This document shows positions 46,512 to 55,096 of a DNA stretch of 64,000 nucleotides, in pieces (the first letter of the stretch is position 1; every line of letters begins with the position of its first letter). Source of the stretch: Rhizobium sp. 32-5/1 (GTDB lineage Bacteria; Pseudomonadota; Alphaproteobacteria; Rhizobiales; Rhizobiaceae); assembly GCF_029537235.1 (NCBI RefSeq), contig NZ_CP120639.1:806001-870000 (forward strand). The letters run 5' to 3'. Made by a program: the position numbers and the translations under genes. The notes beneath the pieces are model-generated. The model was given only the letters and a program-made list of their open reading frames with translations. It did no database searches and was not told the DNA's origin.

Positions 46512-47881
46512 GCAGTTTTGACACCATATTGATAGCCAATCGGGGCGAGATCGCGCTGAGAATCCTCCGCGCGTGCAGAGAGCTCGGCTTGAAGAGCGTC
46601 GCAGCACATTCTGATGCAGATCGAAGCTTGCGCCATGTCGCGCTCGCGGACAAACGTATTTGCATCGGGCCGGCTCCATCATCAAAAAGCTACATCGACG
46701 CCGCCGCAATTCTGCTTGCGGCAGAGCTTACCGGCGCTGGAGCCATCCATCCTGGCTACGGATTCCTTTCTGAGAGTCCTGATTTTGCAGCGCGTGTTGA
46801 GGACGCGGGTTTGACCTTCATCGGCCCTGCGTCATATGCCATTCGCCTCATGGGTGATAAGGTGTCAGCCAAGAAGGCGATGCGGGATGCTGGCGTACCC
46901 TGCGTCCCAGGATCTGAGGGCAGCCTTCCCGAAAACGCAGAGACCGTGCAAAAGATCGCGCAGGACACCGGCTTTCCAATCATTGTAAAAGCAGCCGGCG
47001 GTGGTGGTGGGCGGGGGATGCGGATCGTTCGTTCTCTTGACGAGCTTGATCAGGCAGTGGCTCTGACACGCGAAGAGGCTGGTCGCTTCTTCGGGAACTC
47101 GAACGTTTACATCGAAAAGTTCCTCGAACACCCACGCCACGTGGAGATCCAGATTCTCGCCGATAAGCACGGAAACGCGGTTTGGCTTGGCGAGCGCGAC
47201 TGTTCTATGCAGCGCCGGCATCAAAAGATCATAGAGGAATCACCGGCAGTCGGCATTAGTAGAGAGGCGATCGCAGAGATCGGCGAGCGTTGCGCTAAAG
47301 CCTGCGAAACGATTGGCTACAGCGGTGCCGGTACCTTCGAGTTCCTCTACGAAAATGGTGAATTCTACTTCATCGAGATGAATACCCGCATACAGGTTGA
47401 ACATCCAGTTACGGAACTCGTGACCGGGATCGATTTGGTTCGCGAGCAAATCAGCGTTGCGCTCGGTAATCCGTTGTCCTTTAAACAATCTGATATCTTG
47501 TTGAAGGGGCATGCCATCGAGTGCCGGCTTAACGCCGAGGATCCGACGACTTTTCAGCCGTCGCCTGGCGTTGTTAAGCAATGGATTCCGCCAGGCGGTC
47601 CTGGGATACGTGTCGATTCGCACCTCTATTCGGGCTACGTGGTGCCGCCACACTATGACTCCCTCGTCGCGAAAATTCTCGCCTATGGAACCTCCCGCCA
47701 GGAGGCTATCGACAGGATGGTTGGGGCTCTTTCGGAGCTGAAAGCCGATGGTCTGACCACGAATGCATCTCTGCATTCCCGCCTGATGGGAGAGCAAGGA
47801 TTTCTCCAGGGCGGGTTCGATATACATCATCTCGAGAGGCTAATTTCTGGCGGCTGGCTGAAACAGGGGGCTGTAGAATGA
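46508..47881 (+). CDS. Biotin carboxylase (AccC-like)
   Basis: 457 residues, intact. The ATP-grasp enzyme: IHPGYGFLSESPDFA near 80, the glycine-rich loop KAAGGGGGRGMRIV near 160-173, ERDCSMQRRHQKIIEE, and EMNTRIQVEHPVTELVTG near 288. It carboxylates biotin on the carrier with ATP and bicarbonate. It overlaps the carrier gene before it and the carrier-like gene after it by 4 bp each, so the three are stoichiometrically coupled. It could support acyl-CoA carboxylation, but the absence of AccAD and the shared regulon with PxpABC point to a lactam- or amide-directed carboxylase; this is inference. Confidence 0.94.
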   Translation: MSSFDTILIANRGEIALRILRACRELGLKSVAAHSDADRSLRHVALADKRICIGPAPSSKSYIDAAAILLAAELTGAGAIHPGYGFLSESPDFAARVEDAGLTFIGPASYAIRLMGDKVSAKKAMRDAGVPCVPGSEGSLPENAETVQKIAQDTGFPIIVKAAGGGGGRGMRIVRSLDELDQAVALTREEAGRFFGNSNVYIEKFLEHPRHVEIQILADKHGNAVWLGERDCSMQRRHQKIIEESPAVGISREAIAEIGERCAKACETIGYSGAGTFEFLYENGEFYFIEMNTRIQVEHPVTELVTGIDLVREQISVALGNPLSFKQSDILLKGHAIECRLNAEDPTTFQPSPGVVKQWIPPGGPGIRVDSHLYSGYVVPPHYDSLVAKILAYGTSRQEAIDRMVGALSELKADGLTTNASLHSRLMGEQGFLQGGFDIHHLERLISGGWLKQGAVE

Positions 47882-48276
47882 CCCGGGCGGAAATCGAGTT
47901 TCTACTAGAGTCCGCCAGGACCGCCCAATTGCCTATGGTCGAATTCCAGAGGGGCAGAGCAATGCTCCGCGTCTGCTTCGACGCTGTTGCTGCAGATGAA
48001 AAGACCGTTCCCCAGAACTTTGAAAAGGTTGTTGCCCCGGCGCCAATGCAAACGATTAAGTCCCCGCAAATGGGCATATTCAGCATGGGCCACCCCATGG
48101 CGACTGATTTGGTAAACAAGGACAATAGGCAAGTTGTGGAGAACGAGATCGTCGGCTTCGTGCAGGTGAGAGACGTGTTGGTTCCAGTCAGCGCGCCCAG
48201 CGCAGGGACCATTCGCCTGGTTTATCAAAGTGGTTCCGTCGTGGGCTTTGGGGACATTGTCTACGAATACCTCTAG
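47878..48276 (+). CDS. BCCP-like protein lacking the biotin lysine
   Basis: 132 residues, intact. Its layout copies the AccB-like protein at 46071: an N-terminal helix start (RAEIEFLLESARTAQLPMVEFQRG) and a C-terminal barrel ending GFVQVRDVLVPVSAPSAGTIRLVY. Where the true carrier has LEAMKMLTPL, this one has VQVRDVLVPV, so the biotinylated lysine is replaced by Asp (residue about 99). It cannot carry biotin by the usual rule. It is translationally coupled to accC-like by a 4-bp overlap. It may be a structural, docking or regulatory subunit. I do not know a characterised relative. Confidence 0.75.
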   Translation: MTRAEIEFLLESARTAQLPMVEFQRGRAMLRVCFDAVAADEKTVPQNFEKVVAPAPMQTIKSPQMGIFSMGHPMATDLVNKDNRQVVENEIVGFVQVRDVLVPVSAPSAGTIRLVYQSGSVVGFGDIVYEYL

Positions 48277-48384
48277 ACAGCGCACGAGCGCCATTCGCTG
48301 ATCAAACCGCCATCTCGCCGGCTCAGCTTTTGGGACGGTGAACAGACCGGCGTAAATGGCCAGATCGAAAACGCCGAAAGATAC

Positions 48385-48975
48385 CGAAGCAACATACGCT
48401 GGGTTGTCGCCGGGCACGTCGGAAACGACGAGGCTCACCACAGGCGCCGGCGCAGAAGCTTTTGCCAGCCGCCTGCCCTTGATGCGCGAGACATGCTTGC
48501 GCACCGTGTTCATGGCAGAAATCGGGGCGCCGGAGGCGAGAAGCGCCTAGTTGACTGCGATCTCGTCCGCCAACGTCAGACCGTTGGGCGGTGCCGGCAG
48601 CAGCGCCGAGCCACCGCCGGACATGAGAGCAATCACGAGATCGTTCTCGGTCAATCCTTTGACCATATCGAGCAGCATTTGCGCGCCGAAGAGACCGGCT
48701 TCGTCCGGAACTGGATGGGCAGATTGTAGCACTGGGATATGGTTGGTCTTCTCGATGGGGCCATGGCGGGCGACGACTGCGCCCTCATAGGGGCCGTCCC
48801 ACAGCCTCTCGAATGCCGCAGCCATTTGACTCGCCAGCTTACCGGCGCCGATCCCCACCGTGCGGCCTTTAGGCCGCGCCGGAAGGTGGGCTCTGATCGC
48901 CGCCAGGGGATCGGCCGCGCGCACGGCGGATTCAAAGAGAGACACGAGGAATAGGCGCGGATCGATTGAAGTCAT
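48385..48975 (-). pseudogene. Glycerate 2-kinase (GckA/MOFRL family), truncated with nonsense codon
   Basis: MTSIDPRLFLVSLFESAVRAADPLAAI and TVGIGAGKLASQMAAAFERL, then LMSGGGSALLPAPPNGLTLADEIAVN, are typical GckA sequence. An in-frame TAG at 48547-48549 stands where relatives have glutamate (VN-E-ALLASGAPISAMN). The frame continues for about 55 codons (NTVRKHVSRIKG, VSLVVSDVPGDNPA) and then homology ends, at less than half of the normal length of about 420. A point nonsense plus a missing second half indicate a true pseudogene. It follows the hydroxyacid dehydrogenase by 50 bp in the ABC transporter operon. Confidence 0.85.
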
Positions 48976-49025
48976 CGTCGGGTAGCACTTTCGCCCATCG
49001 GTTTGCTGAAAGTTGAGCACGTCTG

Positions 49026-49985
49026 TCAGAGCACATTTGTTGGTGCGCCTTTCTCGAAATTCTCAACATGAGTGATAAGTTGCGCCCAGAGCGACTTCAT
49101 CGCTTCATCGCTTGCCCATGCAACGTGCGGTGTGACGACGACGTTCGGCCGGTCCAGCACGGTGAGAAGGGGATTGTCTGGAGAAGGTGGTTCCCTGGTC
49201 AACACGTCAAAACCGGCGCCCGCGATTAGGCCCTCGTCGAGCGCTGCTACAAGATCCGCTTCATTGACCAGGCCGCCGCGAGCCGTGTTGATGATAATCG
49301 GCCGCTTCTTCATCTTGCGGAACTCGTTCATACCAACCAAATCGCGCGTCGTTGGTGTCAAAGGCATGTGAAAACTTATGATATCGGAGGTCTGGAGCAC
49401 TTCGTCGAAAGCCGTATAACGGCGATCAAGCTTTTCCGCATCCTTCCGGGCCGCGACGACAACTTTCATGCCAAAGGCCTCGGCGATGTTCTCCACCGAT
49501 TTTCCGAGACTGCCGTACCCGAAGATGCCAAGGGTTGAACCCGCCAAGTCTCGAATTGGATGGTTGAAGAAGCAGAATTGGTTGGCGCGCTGCCATTCTC
49601 CAGCGATGACGTCCTGACGGAAGCCGATGATTGAACGACGCAGAGCGAATATCAGCGCGAAAGTGTGTTCGGCTACGGTGTTAACGGCGTAGTCCCGCAC
49701 GTTACACACGATAACGCCACGCTGCTTTGCGAAGGAAAGATCGATCACGTCATAACCGGTGGCTGCGATAGCAATCATCTTGAGCTTCGATGAGCCGGCA
49801 ATGTCGCGTTCGCGGATCGGCGCTTTATTGGTGATCACGATATCCGCATCCGCTATGCGTGCAGCGACGTCTTCCGGTGCTGTCTTTCCGTATTCGGTCC
49901 ACTGATGTGGGAAACTCGGGCGAGACATCATGACCATCGGGCCAATTGTGTCGCGATCCAGGAATACGAGTCTCAGCATGTCCAA
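49026..49985 (-). CDS. D-2-hydroxyacid dehydrogenase (glycerate/hydroxypyruvate reductase-like)
   Basis: 319 residues, intact. The NAD motif LGIFGYGSLGKSVENIAEAF is in the middle; the catalytic Arg, Glu and His are in INTARGGLVNEADLVAAL, the GFDVLTREPPSPDNPLL region and VVTPHVAWASDEA. It reduces 2-oxo acids such as hydroxypyruvate or glyoxylate with NAD(P)H, or the reverse. Its pairing with a glycerate kinase (now broken) suggests hydroxypyruvate/glycerate chemistry. It lies downstream of the Ldh-family gene in the ABC transporter operon. ATG 49985 and 49979 are both possible. Confidence 0.9.
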   Translation of the reverse strand: MDMLRLVFLDRDTIGPMVMMSRPSFPHQWTEYGKTAPEDVAARIADADIVITNKAPIRERDIAGSSKLKMIAIAATGYDVIDLSFAKQRGVIVCNVRDYAVNTVAEHTFALIFALRRSIIGFRQDVIAGEWQRANQFCFFNHPIRDLAGSTLGIFGYGSLGKSVENIAEAFGMKVVVAARKDAEKLDRRYTAFDEVLQTSDIISFHMPLTPTTRDLVGMNEFRKMKKRPIIINTARGGLVNEADLVAALDEGLIAGAGFDVLTREPPSPDNPLLTVLDRPNVVVTPHVAWASDEAMKSLWAQLITHVENFEKGAPTNVL

Positions 49986-50042
49986 ATCTCACATGGTTCA
50001 AATTTCGACGTACTGCAGACATGAAGTCGGATTTCCGCTCGT

Positions 50043-51085
50043 TCAGCCTTGGCCAAAAGTCTCAATGGTCGACCAATCCTCTGCGGAAAGCGGGATTTGG
50101 TCATTATCTGAACTGCGGGCGAGAAGGCGACGATCGCCGGGCATCCGTCCTTGGCCGGCATCAGCTAACGCCCGAACAAGGACGTCTGTTCGGGCTGCGA
50201 ACGAGGGCAGGCCGTCGGCACCTGCAGCTGGATCAATGACGATGATGGTCTCACCAGTTCGAGCCGTACGTGCGCCCGGGTTTTTCGACCAATCGACCTC
50301 AAATGAGAAGTCCGCGCCCACAAGTGCGGCGCAAAGGAGTTCAACCATGAGTGCGATTGATGCTCCCTTGTGCCCGCCGAACGTATTGATCGCGCCACCA
50401 TTGAGGATGGCGTGAGGACTGCTCGTAGGACGCCCGAGGCGATCTATTCCTGCTCCTTCGGGAAGAAGGTGCCCACGGCGGGCAGCCACTTGAACATCGC
50501 CGTGAGCCATCAGGGAGGAAGCCTGATCGAATACGATAGGTTCACCGCTAGCCCGCGGCGCCGCGAATGCCATGGGATTGGTTCCGTACACGGCCCGCTT
50601 GCCATCCGGGGGGCGACGACGCCGATAGAGTTCACAACCGCGAGCGCTATGAGGCCCTTCCGAGCAAAGTCCTCGATATCCAGATAGAGGGCACCAAGAT
50701 GGTGGGAATTGCGAACGGCAAGAATAGCAATTCCGTTCTTACGAGCTTTATCGATCAACGCATCCGTGGCGGCGGATATTGCAATCTGAGCGAATCCATT
50801 ATCCGCATCCACCCGCAGGAAACCGGGAGCAACATCCTCGATGGACGGCTCCGGGTTCCCATTCGCATAGCCACTCTTGATCGTCGATGCGTAGTCCTTC
50901 AAACGGAACACTCCGTGGCTCATGCTACCGTCACGCTGTGCCGCGGCACAGTTCTTGGCAAGAATGGTTGCCGATCGTTCAGAATAACCGTTGGCGAGCA
51001 ATGCCCGCCTGATCAACTCGATAAGCTGTTTATAAGTGACCGGCTTGGACGCTTGACTATTTTGCACGCGATGATCGCTGATCAA
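50043..51085 (-). CDS. Malate/L-lactate/ureidoglycolate dehydrogenase family oxidoreductase, one frameshift
   Basis: The N-terminal part has LIRRALLANGYSERSATILAKN and the conserved SHGVFRLKDYASTIKSG, then VDADNGFAQIA and AVRNSHHLGALYLD. The C-terminal part has GTNPMAFAAPRASGEPIVFDQASS and GGHKGASIALMVELL. They join when one base is added in the six-C run (plus-strand G run 50608-50613), giving VAPPDGKRAVYGTNPMAF and about 347 residues. The family has its own NAD(P) fold and reduces or oxidises 2-hydroxy acids or delta-1-piperideine/pyrroline-2-carboxylate. The latter activity would fit a cyclic amino-acid pathway, but the sequence alone does not decide. Confidence 0.85.
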
Positions 51086-51115
51086 CGTTTCTACCCCTGC
51101 GATGCTCGTCCTCTG

Positions 51116-51837
51116 TTAGAGAACCGATTTTAGAAAAGCTTCCGTCTCCGGTTTGGTCGGCGCCCCGATCACCTGTTCGGGAGGGCCGATCTCATGGATC
51201 TTTCCGTCCTTAAAAAAGGCGACGCGATCCGAGACCTCCCTTGCAAATCGGATCTCATGTGTCACGACGATCATTGTCATGCCTTCCTGTGAAAGCATCC
51301 GCATGGTGTCGAGGACTTCGCCTACAAGCTGCGGGTCAAGAGCAGAGGTCACTTCATCGAACAACATGTACTGAGGAGACATGGCGAGCGCTCTAGCAAT
51401 GGCCATGCGCTGCTGTTGACCGCCGGATAGTCTGCTGGGATAGACTTTGAGTTTTTCTGACAGACCGACATGCTTGAGCTGCTGCACTGCAATCTCTTCG
51501 GCCTCTGCGCGGGGCTTCTTCAGAACCTTGCGAAGTGCCAGGGTCACGTTTTCCAACACCGTCAAATGGGGGAACGCGTTCCATTGCTGGAATACGATGC
51601 CGATCTTTTGACGCAGCTTGTTCAGGTCGGTGGAGGGGAGTGAACTTCGACACCATCCACTTTAATGCTTCCCGCTTGGATTGGCTCCAAGCCATTGATG
51701 CACATCAACATGGTTGACTTTCCTGAACCGGACCCGCCAATAACGGAAACAACTTCGCCGTTATTGACGGTCATCGTAACGCCATCGATTACTTTCAGCG
51801 TTCCGAAGGATTTTTCAATCGCGTTGATCTCAATCAT
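51116..51837 (-). CDS. Amino-acid-type ABC transporter ATP-binding protein, one frameshift
   Basis: Walker A GGSGSGKSTML near residue 36, signature LSGGQQQRMAIARAL, Walker B YMLFDEVTSALDP, switch histidine VVTHEIRFA. The frame breaks after VEVHSP; one extra C on the minus strand (plus-strand GGGG at 51634-51637) restores VHSPSTDLNKLRQKIGIVFQQWNAFP with the Q-loop. The restored length is 240 residues, as for GlnQ/HisP. It is the last transporter gene, overlapping the preceding permease by 8 bp. Confidence 0.92.
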
Positions 51838-52482
51838 TGGGTGTCCATTTCTTTTCGAGCATCGTACCGAGACGGGCGACCGGAAAGCTCATGAGGAAGT
51901 AGATGAGACCCGCAATCGCAAGAACGAGCAAAGGCTCCTGTGTGCGGGTGACGATGGATTGCGAGGATCTCAGGAGCTCGGTGATTCCGATCCAGAGAAC
52001 GAGTGAGGTGTCTTTCATGACGCCAAGCGTAAGTCCGATCCAATTAGGAAGTACGACCTTCACTGCGATTGGAAATACAATCTCTCGAAGGTCCTGGAGG
52101 TAAGTCAGTCCAAGAGAACGACCCGCACGCCGCGTAATCGAGGGCACGGACAATATCCCGGCGCGAACCAGCTCGGTGCAGTAAGCCGCTGTGTAGATTG
52201 CCAAGACGAGACAGGCGACTTTGAACGTGGAAAGACCGAGCCGCAGGAGCGAGTTCACGCTGTTGATAAGCACGAACTGAATGAGGAGCGGTATTGAGCG
52301 AAAGACATCCAAAAGACTCCCAGCGGCGCGCTGAAGTACCATCTCGCCTCCGAGCGGATGACACCGAAAGCAATACCAAGAATGGTGCCGATCAACATTG
52401 CCCAGAAGGTGATCGCGAGCGTCACTCCGGCGCCTTGAAGCATGAAGATGAGGTCATTGATTCCAATTGAAACTTGAAACAT
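51830..52482 (-). CDS. Amino-acid-type ABC transporter permease, one frameshift
   Basis: The N-terminal transmembrane part (LIFMLQGAGVTLAITFWAMLIGTILGIAFG) and the C-terminal part (FRSIPLLIQFVLINS, the EAA-loop region ELVRAGILSVPSITRRAGRSLGL) are in different frames. Adding one T to a TTTT run (plus-strand AAAA 52309-52312) joins them as LGVFLDVFRSIPLLIQF, giving about 217 residues with five predicted membrane helices. HisM/GlnP family. It is 8 bp after the other permease and overlaps the ATPase gene. Confidence 0.88.
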
Positions 52483-52490
52483 CGCTCACC

Positions 52491-53153
52491 TCAATACTGG
52501 AAGAGCCGGCGGGCGAGCACGCCAGCGCCGAGCGTTACAAACTTCGCGAGCGCGTAGTAAAGTATCGCCGCGAGCGCGAAGTATTCGAAAGTGCGGAAGG
52601 TGACGACGCTCATCTGCTGAGTGACCCCCATCAGGTCGTTGGTCAGGCCTACGACCACCCCTAAAGATGTCATCAGGATTGCCCATACCATCTGATTGGT
52701 GATCGGATAAAAGACGATGCGGAAAAGCTGCGGCAGAACGATGAAAATAAATACTTTCGGTGCGGACATGCCAAGTGATCGCGCCGCTCGCACCTGTGTT
52801 TCAGGAATCGCGCGGAGACCGCCACGAAACGCTTCCGCCAGGTAGCCGGCACAGTTGAATGTGATACCGACGACGAGTGACGGGTAGGAATCCAACCGCA
52901 GTCCTAGGGAGCCGAGGCCGAAATAGACCATGTAGACCTGGAAAAGCGCCGGGGTGTTGCGGGCGAGTTCGACCCAGACGGAATTAATTCCGCGAAGAAG
53001 CTTGCTATTGGATTTGCTGAAGAGGGCGAGCGCGATTGCTATCATCACTCCTAAGATCATCGACAGGACGGCTATTTCCAGCGTGACTACAGCTCCCCAG
53101 AGCAGTTGTGGCCAGGCTTTAAGAGCCGGCGCCCAATGAAACGTGTAATTCAT
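52491..53153 (-). CDS. Amino-acid-type ABC transporter permease
   Basis: 220 residues, intact, about five membrane helices. The EAA-type loop EAFRGGLRAIPETQVRAARSLGM contacts the ATPase; VELARNTPALFQVYMVYFGLG is the HisM/GlnP-family signature, and VVGLTNDLMGVTQQMS is near the end. It pairs with the second permease to form the channel. It follows the substrate-binding protein gene by about 115 bp. Confidence 0.93.
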   Translation of the reverse strand: MNYTFHWAPALKAWPQLLWGAVVTLEIAVLSMILGVMIAIALALFSKSNSKLLRGINSVWVELARNTPALFQVYMVYFGLGSLGLRLDSYPSLVVGITFNCAGYLAEAFRGGLRAIPETQVRAARSLGMSAPKVFIFIVLPQLFRIVFYPITNQMVWAILMTSLGVVVGLTNDLMGVTQQMSVVTFRTFEYFALAAILYYALAKFVTLGAGVLARRLFQY

Positions 53154-53267
53154 TTAAAGAACCCTTTTCCAAGGCCATGCGGCTGTCGGATTGGAGCGAC
53201 GCAGGTGGACGCTGTGCGTCGGCCGCGTCGCTCCCGCGACTACATTGGTTTCAGCGGTTCCAGGGCG

Positions 53268-54086
53268 TCAGCGGTAAACGCCCTTGATGGTCAGGTCCAC
53301 GGGGTCGCCGCTACCGATCCACTTCTTGTAGAGTTCCGCGTACCGGCCGGTACGGACTTGCTGGTTGATAAACAGGTTCAGGTAGTTGATCAGACCGTAT
53401 TCCTGGCGGAGCGTGGCCAGGGTGACGTAGTCAGGGACATAGGGCGTATCTCCCGCAATCACGAGATTGGGGTATTTGCCCGATTTGATCATTTCCTCTG
53501 CCATCGTGTTGATCAGAGGGGTCGCGTCGATCTGACCTTGGCTTACGGCGAGGACTGCATCTGCCTGTCCTTGAAAAGCACGGTAGGTCGAGCTCGAGTC
53601 GTTGAGCTTCTTGACATCGTTTTCCCATTGAATGCCTTCAAAGGTGCCCGCGACACCACCGGTCGCGTGGCCCTTAATGCCGGCGTAGTCGGTGATACCG
53701 GAATCTTTGCGGGTCAAGACGACCTGCTTGTAGACAAAGTAAGGGATCGAGAGGCCAACAGTCTTCGCCCTCTCCAGGGTGTCGGATGTCGATGCCACTG
53801 CCACGTCGGCACGGTCGGACATCAGGGCTGGAATGCGGTCAGGCAGCTGCGTCTCAACAATTTCAGCTTCTACGCCGAGGGCCTTGGCGAGGTCCTTGCA
53901 ATAGTCGACATCGAAGCCGGCCGGTTCGTTCTTGTCGTCACGAAAACCATTCGGCGGAATATCAAGGGTGACAGCGCAGCGGATCTTGCCCGCCGAAATG
54001 ATGTCATCGAGTTTGTCGGCGTGCGCGGGAAGCGCCACAGATGCCGCCAAAATTGCTGCAAGACCCACTACACTCTTCATGTTCAT
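53268..54086 (-). CDS. Amino-acid-type ABC transporter substrate-binding protein
   Basis: 272 residues, intact. A Sec signal peptide covers residues 1-23 (MKSVVGLAAILAASVALPAHA, cleavage after AHA), so the protein is periplasmic. The SBP family-3 fold is shown by KIRCAVTLDIPPNGFRDDKNEPAGFDVDYCKDLAKAL, the ligand segment MSDRADVAVASTSDTLERAKTVGLSIPYF, and the C-terminal YAELYKKWIG. It is first in the operon SBP-permease-permease-ATPase-Ldh-hydroxyacid dehydrogenase, with two palindromic operators upstream. The ligand is unknown; an amino-acid-like solute is likely, and probably the inducer source of the regulon. Confidence 0.95.
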   Translation of the reverse strand: MNMKSVVGLAAILAASVALPAHADKLDDIISAGKIRCAVTLDIPPNGFRDDKNEPAGFDVDYCKDLAKALGVEAEIVETQLPDRIPALMSDRADVAVASTSDTLERAKTVGLSIPYFVYKQVVLTRKDSGITDYAGIKGHATGGVAGTFEGIQWENDVKKLNDSSSTYRAFQGQADAVLAVSQGQIDATPLINTMAEEMIKSGKYPNLVIAGDTPYVPDYVTLATLRQEYGLINYLNLFINQQVRTGRYAELYKKWIGSGDPVDLTIKGVYR

Positions 54087-54140
54087 TCCCCTTGTTCAGC
54101 GACCATTTTTGGCCGCGTGTTGTTGCGATAGTAACCAAAT

Positions 54141-54157
54141 TGGATAACATATCCAAT
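54141..54157. promoter_or_regulatory. GntR-type palindromic operator upstream of ABC transporter operon (proximal)
   Basis: TTGGATA-ACA-TATCCAA, perfect and extended by one more base pair on each side (A/T), 55 bp upstream of the substrate-binding protein start. Identical in core to the etfB site at 44537. Confidence 0.8.
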
Positions 54158-54257
54158 TAAGAAGTTCCACAGTTGGTCATTTATGTCAAGTAGACGAAAT
54201 ATTTTGTCGAAAATGCTCTCTTCGTCGGTGGCTAGGCGTAGCTATCGCGTTTCGCGC

Positions 54258-54274
54258 ATGAATATTGTATCCAC
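54258..54274. promoter_or_regulatory. GntR-type palindromic operator upstream of ABC transporter operon (distal)
   Basis: ATGAATA-TTG-TATCCAC, a weaker copy 117 bp from the proximal site. Paired sites also occur upstream of RraA-RidA. It is the rightmost member of the series; none is seen in the following 9.7 kb. Confidence 0.5.
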
Positions 54275-55096
54275 CCGAGACTAGTCGGCAATCGGAAGAA
54301 GATTAAGGTCAACGTCCCATTTGATATGGTTATCGGCTTCGCGGAAGCACGAACCACAACAATTTCCTGATAAGCGCTATAACGAAATTGGAGGGCACAT
54401 ATCCCCTAGTGTGTGGCAAGTTCTGCCCACTGTAGCTTTGCCTTTGGGGCCGTCCTTGGGGAGCGCGCTGCCTTCCTGGAATTGTACAGCTGTTCCGATG
54501 GTGAGGACCATTGAGCCGCCTCGACCGCCGCGTAGTTCGGGCCCTAGAGCGAGCACTTGATTCCTGACGGTGGTCTAGCTTTGAGTTCCATAAATATGCT
54601 TACGCCTCAAAAGCTAACTTTCACAGCAGCTTAGGACGCCAGTAGGGTCGCCGGTTCGATTCGGTTCAAGGCGAATGAAAAAGCGCGCAGTTGCGGCAGC
54701 TTCGGGCCTTCAACTCACCGCTTCGCATCAGTTCCCCATGTCGTAAATCCGTTGGAACAAATGGGCGATGATTTGTTAATCGCCGTTGTGGTGGCGGACT
54801 CATTCTCCAGCTATTGGCCGCATGAATGTCGTGGGCCTTTGAGTAGGTGGCAATGCGGGACAGAGGCTTCTCGCGTCGTATCATCGAGAAGCACGGCGTT
54901 GATCAGGGTTTGTATAACAATCGACTGCAGACACTTCACAGATCGAAAGGCTCGCTTGCGTTAAGTGTCTACGTCAACTTTGCTGATTGAAAAGATGTAA
55001 TAGTCTTTGACTCTACCTATGCGTTATATATTCTAAAATGCAATGCGGGCGCGGCGGAGGCAAGTTCGTCGGCCTCCACGGTCTGCTGGGGGGAGA
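54275..55096. other. Gene-poor junction between catabolic region and accessory module
   Basis: About 820 bp without a gene I can support. Short open frames lack family signatures or ribosome sites. A GGTTCGATTC string near 54652 resembles a tRNA T-loop, but neighbouring bases do not form a T-stem and no tRNA can be folded. AT-rich sequence at 55020-55040 may hold the promoter of the peptidase gene. This is the border between two regions of different gene content. Confidence 0.4.

Noticed and set aside
46071..48276. Standard acetyl-CoA carboxylase for fatty acid synthesis
   Set aside because: No accA or accD nearby, the second carrier lacks the biotin lysine, and the operon is under the catabolic palindrome.
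54630..54670. GGTTCGATTC string resembling a tRNA T-loop, possible tRNA or attachment-site remnant
   Set aside because: Flanking bases do not pair as a T-stem, no acceptor or anticodon arm can be found, and no second copy was seen at the other border of the module.
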